The notes: generated from the letters alone by a model not told the origin. A DNA stretch of 64,000 bases from Pseudomonas resinovorans NBRC 106553 (GCF_000412695.1 NC_021499.1:2976001-3040000), one strand, 5' to 3'. Numbered from the stretch's first letter, positions 34,573 to 43,293 are shown. Made by a program: numbers and translations.

Positions 34573-35781
34573 CTATGCAAAGGTCTTGGCGAAGTGCTCG
34601 GCCTGGGTGCGGATCGCCGAAAATACGGCTGGGGCTTCCGGCTCCAGGTGTCGATGGGTCTGCAGGCTCTCGCGTACCGCGTTGAGCAGGTTGATGATCC
34701 GGCCCTTCACGTTGCTAATGTGGCAGGTCTTGGCTAAATCCAAGATCGTAAGCCTGGACTGGAACATCCCTTTCGACCCGCCCATGTTCAAGGCCAAGGC
34801 ATCCTCGGGAATGTACGCGGTGGTATTCACGATGTCGTAGGCAGGTGCTAGACGCGCATCGGTACCCATCGGATCCTGGTACAGCAGGCCGAAGTTCTTC
34901 AGGTGTGCATCGCCGTTCCCCACGATGCAGCTGAGGGCCACCATGTCGAAGAACTGAATGACGGACTGGCTGGCCTGTTCACCTTGGCAGTAAAGGTTGA
35001 TGGCCCGGACGACCATCTCGTAGCTCCGGTCATACTTCTTGTCTGCCGGAAGACCCATAAGCACGGCCATGTCCTCGAAGCCCAGTGGGCGCAGCAGGTC
35101 ATCACGATCGAAGCGGCGCATGACGAAGAGCTGGTGGTTGTTCGAGAGGAAGAACTCCGGCACAGGAATACCAGCTAGGCGTGCCGCCTCCATGCAGACG
35201 AACTCATTGATGGCCAGGCCGGGGTAATCATCGCTACCGGTCTTTACGATCAGGTCGGGGGTTGCCATGGTCGGATGCGGCACAACGGTAAGCGTCTCGG
35301 GCACCAGTACCTTTGGCTGCACACCGGAGACGCCGGCTCGCAGGATGTACTTGTTCACTAGCTCGGCGAAGATGTCCTCGCTGCCATCCCAGGCGAGGAT
35401 CTCATCAAGCCTCTCCCCCTTAGGGGGGGCTTCCGTGGAATACCCCTGATCAGCCATGAACTGGTGAATGGCGCGGTTGTGCACGGAGACGCGACCGATC
35501 TGAGCGCCCCTGGCGGTCAACGACAGCATCATCATCGGATCAAGTGTGGTCGCTTTGGCGAAGCGGTTGCGCAGCTGTTCCAGCAGGTAGCCTTCCGGCA
35601 GGTTCATCTGGAAGATGGGATGAAGCTGCGGGTACTCGTAGCCCCTCTCCCGCACTTTCATGCTCAGGCTGATTTGCTGATCTTCCCCGGCACCGAGTCC
35701 GTAACGAAAGAGGTAGCCGTCTTTCCCGTGGAAAGACAGCTCTCCGCTCTCGCCCTGTGGCGTTCTGACAAGGGCTCGCAT
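34573..35781 (-). CDS. hipA: HipA-type serine/threonine kinase toxin
   Basis: 402 residues (E. coli HipA 440). N-terminal HipA_N domain about 1-105, then the kinase: the autophosphorylation/P-loop motif SGVQPK (152-157), catalytic loop NGDAHLKN (289-296, Asp and Asn) and metal-binding DIVNT (316-320). In E. coli, HipA phosphorylates GltX. The stop-to-start gap to hipB is 5 bases. Order hipB-hipA in one operon, controlled by the operator array upstream of hipB. Confidence 0.92.
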   Translation of the reverse strand: MRALVRTPQGESGELSFHGKDGYLFRYGLGAGEDQQISLSMKVRERGYEYPQLHPIFQMNLPEGYLLEQLRNRFAKATTLDPMMMLSLTARGAQIGRVSVHNRAIHQFMADQGYSTEAPPKGERLDEILAWDGSEDIFAELVNKYILRAGVSGVQPKVLVPETLTVVPHPTMATPDLIVKTGSDDYPGLAINEFVCMEAARLAGIPVPEFFLSNNHQLFVMRRFDRDDLLRPLGFEDMAVLMGLPADKKYDRSYEMVVRAINLYCQGEQASQSVIQFFDMVALSCIVGNGDAHLKNFGLLYQDPMGTDARLAPAYDIVNTTAYIPEDALALNMGGSKGMFQSRLTILDLAKTCHISNVKGRIINLLNAVRESLQTHRHLEPEAPAVFSAIRTQAEHFAKTFA

Positions 35782-35786
35782 GCCTC

Positions 35787-36050
35787 TTACTCCTTGGACT
35801 CTTTGAACAAGTCTTCCAGCTCTTCCAGGGTCGGCTTGAACGCCGGAACCAAGGTGATCTGGGCATCCAGTGCTGAAATGACCTGGGCGTACATCGCCAT
35901 CGACACGGTCAGTCTGCCTTTCTCGATCTCGGAGAGCTTCTGACGGGTCACGCCAGCCAGGCTGGCCAGTTTTATGATGGTCAGGCCACGGTTGTGGCGC
36001 ATTTCGGTGATCTGAGCACCAAGGCGGCGGGCCAGAATTGAGGCATCCAT
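35787..36050 (-). CDS. hipB: HipB-type antitoxin, XRE-family DNA-binding protein
   Basis: 87 residues. The XRE helix-turn-helix is GLTIIKLASLAGVTRQKLSE followed by IEKGRLTVSMAMYAQVISAL; the C-terminal tail TLEELEDLFKESKE is acidic. It would neutralise HipA and repress the operon by binding the four palindromes upstream. Almost no Shine-Dalgarno is seen before the ATG, and the first operator ends 2 bases from it, so translation is probably weak or the operator overlaps the leader. Confidence 0.9.
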   Translation of the reverse strand: MDASILARRLGAQITEMRHNRGLTIIKLASLAGVTRQKLSEIEKGRLTVSMAMYAQVISALDAQITLVPAFKPTLEELEDLFKESKE

Positions 36051-36052
36051 AG

Positions 36053-36166
36053 GTTACGTCTGCATAACATTCAAGATGAAGTGAACCGTATACGTAACAT
36101 TCTGTTCAGTCAATTTAAATGTTACATATGCATAACATTTATTTATAAATGGTTCGTATACGTAAC
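36053..36166 (-). promoter_or_regulatory. Four-site palindromic operator array of hipBA
   Basis: Sites: GTTACGTCTGCATAAC (36053-36068), GAACCGTATACGTAAC (36083-36098), GTTACATATGCATAAC (36121-36136), GGTTCGTATACGTAAC (36151-36166). Starts are spaced 30, 38 and 30 bases apart, a symmetric set of two pairs. E. coli HipB also binds several palindromes in its promoter. The region is much more AT-rich than its surroundings. Confidence 0.8.
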
Positions 36167-36311
36167 GTTATCGGCCTGGGACTTCAGTAGGGAGCACAGG
36201 GTAGGGGAGTGGCCAACCGTGCAGCACCCAAACGATCTCGCTATGGTTGACGGAGCCGGGTGGGGAGGGCGGCCCGCTGTAGATGCCCGGGCCGCCGTCG
36301 TTGCACGCAGC

Positions 36312-36650
36312 CTACCGGCCAAAGGCGCCGCGCAGGTCGGCCACCACCTCGTGGGTGAGCCACTGCCTGAGGTTGCGGTTTTCCGGATGGTAGAACTGCA
36401 CGCTGAGCAGGTTGTAGACGCCGGACTCACTCAGCAGCAGCTCATCAATGAACTGGCCATTGGCGTCACGCAGGTTTTCCCGCCGGCTCTGGTCCGGGTC
36501 GAGCATGGAGGGGAGGCGGGCGCTGAAGTGGCAACTGAGCAGGCGCGACAGGTCCTGGGCGCTGAACCAGGCTTCGTGGCCGATCAGCAGGGCGCGCAAC
36601 TGGCGGTGGTGACGCAGGTAGGTGCGGGGGATGTAGCAGGTGTTGTTCAT
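36312..36650 (-). CDS. Phage-type antirepressor, BRO-N domain only
   Basis: 112 residues from the ATG at 36650 (an ATG at 36665 has no site). LLIGHEAWFSAQDLSRLLSC, then LLLSESGVYNLLSVQFYHPE and NRNLRQWLTHEVVADLR are the BRO-N/antirepressor module. It lacks the C-terminal KilA-C-type domain of full phage antirepressors. It lies next to hipBA, without other phage genes, so it is a domesticated or orphan gene. Its leader folds into the hairpin chain at 36652-36831. Confidence 0.85.
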   Translation of the reverse strand: MNNTCYIPRTYLRHHRQLRALLIGHEAWFSAQDLSRLLSCHFSARLPSMLDPDQSRRENLRDANGQFIDELLLSESGVYNLLSVQFYHPENRNLRQWLTHEVVADLRGAFGR

Positions 36651-36651
36651 C

Positions 36652-36831
36652 GCGGTTCCATCCATATCGGGATTAGGGAACCGCCACCGGTAACTTCCTC
36701 ATTTTGGGTGGCGGACCGTGCGAGGGTGGAAAACCGGAGCTAGCCAGCCGGCCGGACTTGCGTCCGCCTCGCACGGTCCGCCATAGACTGCCAAGGCACT
36801 CCCATGGGACCACGGGACCTTGCTATGGCGG
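36652..36831 (-). ncRNA. Structured leader/antisense-RNA candidate of the antirepressor (C4-like arrangement)
   Basis: Four consecutive inverted repeats share the CCGCC/GGCGG element and so exclude each other: 36652-36659 with 36677-36684 (next to the start codon), 36681-36688 with 36707-36714, 36709-36725 with 36767-36783 (17 bp, perfect), and 36778-36786 with 36823-36831. In phages P1 and P7 the C4 antisense RNA lies just upstream of the antirepressor gene and blocks its translation by pairing with the leader; location and pairing logic agree. No covariance model was run. Confidence 0.5.
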
Positions 36832-36978
36832 TGTCGCACTCAGCCAACTACCGGGTTTCCACACCCAGGTCCCGGCCGAAGCCAGAACGGATCGGATGCT
36901 GCCCAAGGTCCCTGTAGGACGGCAACGCGGTTACGGGGTAGGGAATGTCCGATACATCAACGCGCCCAAGGACGTAGC

Positions 36979-37021
36979 CCGGATGTAATCCGGGGGTATC
37001 GCTTCGCTCAACCCATCCTAC
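36979..37021. repeat. REP-like repeat with hairpin
   Basis: CCCGGATGTAATCCGGG (7-bp stem; hairpin) is followed by GGTATCGCTTCGCTCAACCC and ATCCTAC, the latter part shared with 725-760. The remainder of the 36832-37105 gap shows no gene. Confidence 0.65.
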
Positions 37022-37105
37022 AAGGGAGGTTACGCAGGCTGTTCGGCATTACTCGCGTAATGGCTTAAGATAGCCGGTTGCCGAAAGAACCGTCATGGCA
37101 TCGCC

Positions 37106-38056
37106 ATGAAGGGCTTTCATCCTTTGCATATGAGTGTGGTGAAGATGAACAAGCCTTTCATTTCGCTGTGCCCTGAAATTACTCGGGCACACGCGCTGAC
37201 GCTGATGGATTGGTTGGAGGATGAGCGAGTCACCTGCTATTTGAGCGATTCGCGTGATGTCTCCCGCTCCATCGAGCAAGCCATCGATCGGACTCAATCG
37301 CCGATCCTGACCCATCTTTTCAACCGGGGCGGCCGATTCTTCATGGCCTATGACCGGTATGACGCCCCGGTGGGCTTTGTCCGTCTCGTCAAGACCGGCT
37401 CAGATTGCGAGATAGTCCTGGTCATCGGAAACAGCGACAAATGGGGCCGAAACCTTGGCGCCCGCACGATACGCGAAGGCATGAAACTGGCCTTCCTCGA
37501 CATGCGGGCCCAGAAGCTCATCGCCAAGATCCACCCGGACAACGTGCGCTCGCTGAAAGCCTTTGTGCGCAGCGGCTTTCTGCTTGAGAGCGAAACGCCG
37601 ACATCGAAGTCATTCTCCATGACAGCAGGAAGCTATCGCCAGTTCTTGCGCGAAGGTGCCGTTGGCGACTCCACTGGGATTTGCATCACTGAAATCGACA
37701 AGGCCAGGCTCGAGAGTCTGATCGTGCTCGAGCAAGGCCCGGCCGTCGTTGAACTCGAACATGAGCTTGAGCGGGCCATCGTGGTCAAGCCGCAGCAGGT
37801 GGCGCGCAATGTCGTCACGATGAACTCCAGGGCCTTGCTGCAGCTGGACGACGAAGAGATCGAAGTGGCCCTGGTCTACCCAGAGGACGCGGACAGCAGC
37901 GCCGGGAAACATTCCGTGTGTTCCGACATCGGCGCCGCCATCCTGGGCTATCAGGAAGGGGACGCCATCGACTGGCGGATTTCTGATCGGACCCGCCGGA
38001 TCGAGATCAGGAAAGTGCTTTACCAGCCGGAGGCCGCGGGCGACTTCCACCTGTAA
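37106..38056 (+). CDS. Bifunctional GNAT acetyltransferase / GreA-GreB-fold (Rnk-like) protein
   Basis: Up to 316 residues; ATGs at 37106, 37130 and 37145 are all possible, none with a strong ribosome site. Residues about 15-170 form a GNAT fold (VGFVRLVKTGSDCEIVLVIG, KWGRNLGARTIREGMKLAFL, KLIAKIHPDNVRSLKAFVRS). Residues about 195-310 form a GreA/GreB C-terminal/Rnk-type domain (DEEIEVALVYPEDAD, GAAILGYQEGDAIDWRI). This fusion is a known architecture, annotated as acetyltransferase/nucleoside diphosphate kinase regulator. It may act on the transcription machinery or its modification state; the substrate is unknown. Confidence 0.85.
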   Translation: MKGFHPLHMSVVKMNKPFISLCPEITRAHALTLMDWLEDERVTCYLSDSRDVSRSIEQAIDRTQSPILTHLFNRGGRFFMAYDRYDAPVGFVRLVKTGSDCEIVLVIGNSDKWGRNLGARTIREGMKLAFLDMRAQKLIAKIHPDNVRSLKAFVRSGFLLESETPTSKSFSMTAGSYRQFLREGAVGDSTGICITEIDKARLESLIVLEQGPAVVELEHELERAIVVKPQQVARNVVTMNSRALLQLDDEEIEVALVYPEDADSSAGKHSVCSDIGAAILGYQEGDAIDWRISDRTRRIEIRKVLYQPEAAGDFHL

Positions 38057-38189
38057 TTGCGCGTTTAGCTCAGTGTTCGTCCATCAGGCGCGAAGATCCC
38101 CCCAAAGAAGGGGCTGCGCCGTTCACCGTTTCATTGGTTTATTGAGGGAGTGGACGGAAGCTGGTTTGTCGAGTCAGTGCCTATAACGC

Positions 38190-38482
38190 ATGATTTAACT
38201 TATAGGCGATGTACTTCGTTCATGACCGTATTTTCAATAAGCGCCACTGGCCATTCGGCTCCGAGAAAGCTTCCAATGTTCATAGCTCCACGTTCATGAG
38301 AAGCTCATGCAAAGGGGGGCACGCCTCTGCAGGCGACGGTTTCGTCGGCAGAGCTGAAAGGGCGCGACAGTGAGGGAGATGCAGGTTTGTACTGGTTAGG
38401 GTCATTTCAGTACTCATCTAAACAAGAGCAGCTTGATAGGCTCAAGGTCTTCGTGGCCACCGCACCGGTTGGCAGGGTTTCC
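38190..38482 (+). pseudogene. Truncated duplicate of the 5' end of the DCL/DUF3223 gene
   Basis: About 290 bases match 40539-40832, i.e. the upstream region and first ~65 codons of the DCL-family gene, with scattered differences. The match stops at GGCAGGGTTTCC, after which the sequences are unrelated. The copy carries several indels in its coding part. A perfect 8-bp inverted repeat (GCCTATAA, 38179-38186; TTATAGGC, 38200-38207) marks its left edge. The rest of the 38057-38725 gap holds no gene that I can support. Confidence 0.75.
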
Positions 38483-38776
38483 TGGCCGATGGAGGCATCC
38501 GAGCGAGCCGCTTGATGTAGCCATTTAGACGGGGCATTCCAAATGACTGCAGCTATTGGAGCGTCACCCCTCGCGCCGTCGAACCGCGCCCAGAGCTTTC
38601 AGCACCTCGGGATTGGCGGTTACAGTCGGTCGCGCAGAGCAAGGTAGGGATGTCGCGCCATGATCCCTTTCGCAACGATGAAAGCAAGGTTGCGTGCGCT
38701 GCCAGCGTGATCTGCCATAGAAAGTATGCGGGTCGTTAGTGCCGACCCACCATCAAACAATGAAGAGACGACCAGG

Positions 38777-40441
38777 ATGCGCCAATACTCGGAAGAAGAA
38801 GTTCAGGATCTTACTGACAGAGTCTTCTTGCTCCGAGCCCGGCTTGATGAGGGAAAACTTCATATTGCAGCGCATCTGGTAGATGGCTTCAGAGAAAGTT
38901 TAATGGCGATTAGGTTACGCCCTGACGGCTTAGTCGATCCGACAACTGTTGATGGCAGGATTCGGGCCATGACTTTGGCCATCAGAGCCTTTGCCTACCG
39001 AGATGCATCTAAAAACTCGATAAGCTTGCAAAAAATCCAAAGTGTTTATTTCGATTTTTTGTTCCGGGAATTCGATTTTCTTTACAACCCAATGGTCAAG
39101 GCTGATGCGACACCTGCACAAGCAGCTGCAGTTGCGGTGAGAAATGACGAGTTGGTGAAGCATTGCACAAAAGCTCTTCCTGAATTCGCGGAGGGCATTA
39201 GGGAGTTCTGGTCGTCGGTGTCAGATCCCGCAGCATTCCACCTTCAAGATGGCCAGCAGTTCAAAGCTACTTTCTCTGGTGATCTGTTCCCCGCTCATTG
39301 GGAAAACGTTGTATCGACTGCTGGACTTTACATCGACACTATCGTGCTCCCTTGTCCGATTCTCAAGATCGCCCCGCTTTTTGAGGCATTGCCAGCCAAA
39401 CAAGTCGTTGAGCTATTTATCAAGCACGTTTTGAATGCGATGACGTACAGGGATATCGCACTGGCTGAAATAACCCCTCCATTGGTGGTTATTTCACCTA
39501 ATCCAAGAGATATGAATGATGAAGATAGAGAGCTGCTAGCTGAGCAGAGTCGGTCTCTGTCCTGTGATCATGGTGGCTACCTGTTTGGCCGTGATTTCGA
39601 GTCCGTTGAACACCTGGTGGATTTTTGTGGAGAGCTGCATTCTATTGACGCCGTGTTAGCTGAGCTTAAGGGTGCTGATCGACTGATCATTGATACATTG
39701 TGGGGCAGGGATGCTCGTGCGCAATTGGTCAGGGCCCTGAAAGAAGGAGCCACCCCAGGCTTGAACCAAGCTATAGCAGGAAATCATGTATTGCATGCTT
39801 GCTTGGGACGCATGCCCCAAGCATTGGCCTCTCAGCAGTGCGCTAATCACTTTGGTGGGACACCATTTATAGGTGCGGAGACGTCGTGGAAGTACTTCAA
39901 TTGGATGCTGGACTACCAAGGTGGAACAGTTGAGCGTCCATCTGATGATCGAAAGAGCATGCATGTGATGCGTGCATTGAGCGCTGAGGCAGATAAAAAT
40001 TTGGAATGGCTCGGCAAGGTTCCTCCGGAAACAGTGCTAAATATCCGGAAGGCTGGTTTGGCTGAAGAGCTGAGGTCTTTACTGGGCCAGGGTGTTTCTG
40101 AGCTGATCAAAGTTCGGCCAGAGAATTACTTCCGTACAGCCGACCAAGTCGTAGAAAACCTAGATCGGGCTTTCGCCGCGCATCAGGCGTCGCTAAAAGA
40201 CGCACGTGATAAAAAACTCAAGCTTTACGGAATCGACGTCGCATCATGCCTAGCTGCCGGAACAATCGGCGTAGCGGGAGCTCTGACAGGAAACATTATC
40301 CTAGGTGCGCTGGGTGGTGTTCTAGGGATGGTTGGCCTCCCTAATTTCAAAGACATCAGAACAAAGTACAAAGATCTGCAGGCAGAACAAATTGCTCGTG
40401 AAAACTCGCCGACGGGGTTACTGTTCAAGCACATTTCATGA
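38777..40441 (+). CDS. Unknown protein with C-terminal glycine-rich membrane hairpin
   Basis: 554 residues from the ATG at 38777 (AGAGACG about 9 bases upstream); an in-frame ATG at 38726 would add 17 residues. No family recognised. The N-terminal half is helical and soluble (YSEEEVQDLTDRVFLLRARL). A conserved-looking stretch, HVLHACLGRMPQALASQQCA then NHFGGTPFIGAETSWKYFNW, lies mid-protein. Near the C-terminus a Gly/Ala-rich hydrophobic segment (CLAAGTIGVAGALTGNIILG, ALGGVLGMVGLP) looks like a membrane-inserting hairpin. AT-richer than flanking core genes and bracketed by the 290-bp direct repeat. Candidate defence effector by context only. Confidence 0.75.
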   Translation: MRQYSEEEVQDLTDRVFLLRARLDEGKLHIAAHLVDGFRESLMAIRLRPDGLVDPTTVDGRIRAMTLAIRAFAYRDASKNSISLQKIQSVYFDFLFREFDFLYNPMVKADATPAQAAAVAVRNDELVKHCTKALPEFAEGIREFWSSVSDPAAFHLQDGQQFKATFSGDLFPAHWENVVSTAGLYIDTIVLPCPILKIAPLFEALPAKQVVELFIKHVLNAMTYRDIALAEITPPLVVISPNPRDMNDEDRELLAEQSRSLSCDHGGYLFGRDFESVEHLVDFCGELHSIDAVLAELKGADRLIIDTLWGRDARAQLVRALKEGATPGLNQAIAGNHVLHACLGRMPQALASQQCANHFGGTPFIGAETSWKYFNWMLDYQGGTVERPSDDRKSMHVMRALSAEADKNLEWLGKVPPETVLNIRKAGLAEELRSLLGQGVSELIKVRPENYFRTADQVVENLDRAFAAHQASLKDARDKKLKLYGIDVASCLAAGTIGVAGALTGNIILGALGGVLGMVGLPNFKDIRTKYKDLQAEQIARENSPTGLLFKHIS

Positions 40442-40538
40442 ATGGCTCTTGTAGTCAATCGCTCAGGGCAAGCCCGACGTTCAGTCTTCATGAGTTAATA
40501 AAGAACTCGCATAGTCGGGTTCGTTTCTAACATAGCAT

Positions 40539-40832
40539 CTGGTTGAACTTATAGCCGATGTATTTCGTTCATGAGCGTCTTTGTCGTAGAGATCTTTAGT
40601 CATCCGGCTCCGTGATAGTTTCCAATGTTCAAAGTTTCATGTTCATGAGAAGCTCATCAAAGGCGGGGACAGGCCTCTGTGCGCCACGGATCCATTGGCA
40701 GATCTATAAAGACACGGCAGGTGAGGGAGATTCAGGTTTGTACTGGTTAGGGCCATTTCAGTACTCATCCAAACAAGAGCTGCTTGATAGGCTAAAGATC
40801 TTCGTGGCTACAGCACCGGTTGGCAGGGTTTC
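40539..40832 (+). repeat. Right copy of the 290-bp direct repeat
   Basis: Partner of 38190-38482. It spans the promoter and 5' coding part of the DCL-family gene. The two copies bracket the 38777-40441 gene, a layout that can arise by tandem duplication or by insertion with duplication and that allows excision by recombination. Confidence 0.75.
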
Positions 40833-41418
40833 CCACAAAGTTGCCATCCAAAAGCTTCATCTACTCATTGCGCTACACCCAGACGCAGAGCGGAAGATTG
40901 GATCAGGCGTTGACCACTTCAGAGTCGAACGGAATGCTTTAGGCGCAGGCCAGGGGCTTTGGCTTGTTCGCAGCGATGGCACAGAAGACTCATTCTCCTA
41001 CAAGCGCTGCATCACCGGAGTGCGCCAATCATCCTACGGGAAGGTCTGCGAGGCACTTAGGTTCTCGGTTCGTTCACAGCTAATAGAGTTTCGAGAGACA
41101 CTGAAGTTACCCGCTAGATGTACGATCAGCGGCGAAAACATCGTGCATCGTGGCAATCTGCATATAGACCACAAGGCTCCGTTCTGGCTGTTGCTGCAGG
41201 CCTTCTCAGAGATCAATGAAGTTGACCTATCCCTACTCGATACGGTGGGAAGCGGTGAGGCATTGGCCTTGGTTGATCAGGAGATCAGCAAGGCCTTTGA
41301 AGCATTCCACTTGACCCACGCTGAACTCCAACCATCCAGCAAAACCGCGAATGCTCTGAAAGGAGGAAAGCTCAGAAAGTTCCAAACAATTCGAATGCGG
41401 CGACGTTGCCTATCATGA
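40612..41418 (+). CDS. DCL-family (DUF3223) protein
   Basis: Up to 268 residues; the frame opens at a GTG (40612) with ATGs at 40639 and 40645 and no clear ribosome site, so the start is uncertain. LLIALHPDAERKIGSGVDHF, then WLVRSDGTEDSFSYKRCI is the DUF3223/DCL core. Downstream, CTISGENIV and NLHIDHKAPFWLLLQAFSE look like a zinc/HNH-type DH motif typical of bacterial DCL proteins. Plant DCL is needed for plastid rRNA processing; the bacterial role is unknown but these genes occur in defence islands. It overlaps the convergent gene by 6 bases. Confidence 0.72.
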   Translation: MIVSNVQSFMFMRSSSKAGTGLCAPRIHWQIYKDTAGEGDSGLYWLGPFQYSSKQELLDRLKIFVATAPVGRVSHKVAIQKLHLLIALHPDAERKIGSGVDHFRVERNALGAGQGLWLVRSDGTEDSFSYKRCITGVRQSSYGKVCEALRFSVRSQLIEFRETLKLPARCTISGENIVHRGNLHIDHKAPFWLLLQAFSEINEVDLSLLDTVGSGEALALVDQEISKAFEAFHLTHAELQPSSKTANALKGGKLRKFQTIRMRRRCLS

Positions 41419-42417
41419 ACCATGCTGCGCGCGGCGACGTCGGCGCTGACTGGCAAGACGTTCGTGTTCGCGTTCGGCGTCGTACGGGACCCACGCCTCA
41501 TCCTCCGGATTTTCGGCGAATCGAGCCTCCAACTCGCTGGCCGTCCACCCAACTAGGTGCGCGAGGCGAAGCCGCTCGGTTTGGTCCGGATGCCAGCGCC
41601 AAGTTGACCGCAGGAAGTTCCACTTGATCGATCCCGCCATCGAGCGGACATGAGGCGGCATAAGGATCATGCAGTCGAGATTGCGACATCTACGCTCAAA
41701 CTCGTTGAACGGCTCGAAGAAGAAGTCGAGGTGGTCTGACATGTCGCTGTCGATAAACAACTGCTTCAGATCATGGACTTCCTCGTCGCCTAGCTCGCCC
41801 CTCGCGAGACCGATTAGACGGTTGTGATAAGTAGTGAAAACCGAGCCAACAGCCGACATCGACGTCGCCACCTCCGCATCGGGGACCCGCCCTCCAACTT
41901 CTCCTTCGGTCGATCGATGGAGGTTGCTGTTGATTAGCTCCGCAAAATCCCGAAGCGCTGCATCCATCCGTGTCAGATAGGTCGGCGCTAGCGCGCTCAG
42001 CGCCTGTCGGTCGGCGATCCGCTGGGATTCAAAGGCAATCTCCGAGGCGCGAGCCTGCTGTCGACCCTGGTCAAGTAACTGGCGCTGCTGCAATCGAAAC
42101 GCGAGGCCCACCCATACAAGGGACAACGGCACCAATGCCCCCGACAAGTAGGATCCCCACTTATCGAATTCGGTGAGCGCCGTCCTTGGCAGCAACCAGC
42201 AGAAAACGTGCGCCGTGCTGTTACTGCAGACGCCGAGATTTACGACGAGCGGCGCGCCCAAGACGATCACGATATAGATAAGGGACACAATTCCTGCCCA
42301 ACTCGTCAAATTTCGAGAGGGCGCAGGGGCTGCTTGGGCGTCGCTGGTAGGTTGGTGCAAATGAAGGACCACTTTTGAGGATACGAATTTTTCGTCGCTG
42401 ACCGGAGCACTGTCCAA
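41413..42417 (-). CDS. Membrane protein with AbiC-like N-terminal hairpin
   Basis: Up to 334 residues, but the only possible early starts are a TTG at 42417 and a GTG at 42372; no ATG precedes the membrane spans, so the 5' end may be lost. Two membrane segments (IVSLIYIVIVLGAPLVVNLG; YLSGALVPLSLVWVGLAFRL) are joined to FDKWGSYLSG and LQQRQLLDQGRQQARAS, a layout like putative AbiC phage-abortive-infection proteins (WGxFGDFxGGxLxPxL, then a lQxQel helix). The remainder is cytosolic and helical. Assignment is tentative; a generic membrane protein is the alternative. Confidence 0.6.
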   Translation of the reverse strand: MDSAPVSDEKFVSSKVVLHLHQPTSDAQAAPAPSRNLTSWAGIVSLIYIVIVLGAPLVVNLGVCSNSTAHVFCWLLPRTALTEFDKWGSYLSGALVPLSLVWVGLAFRLQQRQLLDQGRQQARASEIAFESQRIADRQALSALAPTYLTRMDAALRDFAELINSNLHRSTEGEVGGRVPDAEVATSMSAVGSVFTTYHNRLIGLARGELGDEEVHDLKQLFIDSDMSDHLDFFFEPFNEFERRCRNLDCMILMPPHVRSMAGSIKWNFLRSTWRWHPDQTERLRLAHLVGWTASELEARFAENPEDEAWVPYDAEREHERLASQRRRRRAQHGS

Positions 42418-42459
42418 CTAGGAACACATCGCAAGCGGATTGAACGGCAGCTATTGGGA

Positions 42460-43275
42460 TCAACAATGTCCCCGCCGTACGGCGACAACTGGACGCACTG
42501 CCGACCGGCCGCTTAGTCTAAGTCCACGTTGGGTCGATGTTCGCAATAATGCCAGTGTGCTCCTGTAAGTTCCACCAGGTTCAAACCGCGGACGCGCCGC
42601 AAGCCAGGCTCTGACTTTGTCGGTCTTGTGTGTTGCGTAGTTATCCATGATCAGATGAATCGGCATTTCGGCAGGTACCGATGCATCGATCTCTCTCAGA
42701 AAGGCAAGAAACTCTGTACTGCGATGTTGACGCTTTAAGCGGCCGATGACCTCACCGGTTGCTACATCCAGAGCAGCGATCAGAGAGGTCGTACCGTGTC
42801 GTTTGTAATCGTGCGTGCGAGTTGCAGGATTGCCCGGAGATAGGGGTAAACCAGGTTGTGTGCGGTTCAAGGCTTGAATCTGACTCTTCTCATCAACGCA
42901 CAGTACTAAGGCTCTCTCGGGTGGAGTCAAGTACAGCCCAACGATGTCGTGAACCTTGTCGACAAACAACGGATCGGTGGAAAGTTTGAAGGTTTTTTCC
43001 AGATGCGGCTTGATCCCAAACGCGTGCCAGATACGCATGATGCTGGCAGGAGAAAGGCCCGTCTCGCGGCTCATGCGGCGCGTACTCCAGTGGCTGGAAT
43101 CGTCGGGCTTACCTTGCAGCACCTGATTTACTACTTGCTGAACCTGCTCATCCGAAATCGTGCGTGGGCGGCCAGAGCGCGGTTCATCGTTCAAGCCCAA
43201 CAAGCCCAACTTAGCGAAACGCTGCCTCCACCGCGATACGACATCCTTGCTGGTACCCAAGCGCTGAGCAATGTC
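42460..43275 (-). pseudogene. Broken IS630-family transposase
   Basis: The reading frame continues upstream to the IS3 left end ([20 protein letters not shown]), so the transposase is cut at its N-terminus. Two DDE acids are present ([29 protein letters not shown]). After AWLAARPRF (near 42582) the expected WLNQVERWF segment with the third acid is missing and unrelated sequence follows. The element is therefore truncated on both sides: by the IS3 insertion and by a second rearrangement. It cannot be active. Confidence 0.8.
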
Positions 43276-43293
43276 TGAATCGCCCCGGCTTTC

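Noticed and set aside
36709..36783. Group II intron domain V
   Set aside because: The 17-bp stem and 41-base loop are too long for domain V, the catalytic triad and GNRA-type loop are absent, and there is no reverse transcriptase nearby.
40500..40560. Integron attC site (a GTTGAAC core-like heptamer near 40542)
   Set aside because: No complementary RYYYAAC box at a suitable distance, no repeated copies with cassettes, no integrase.
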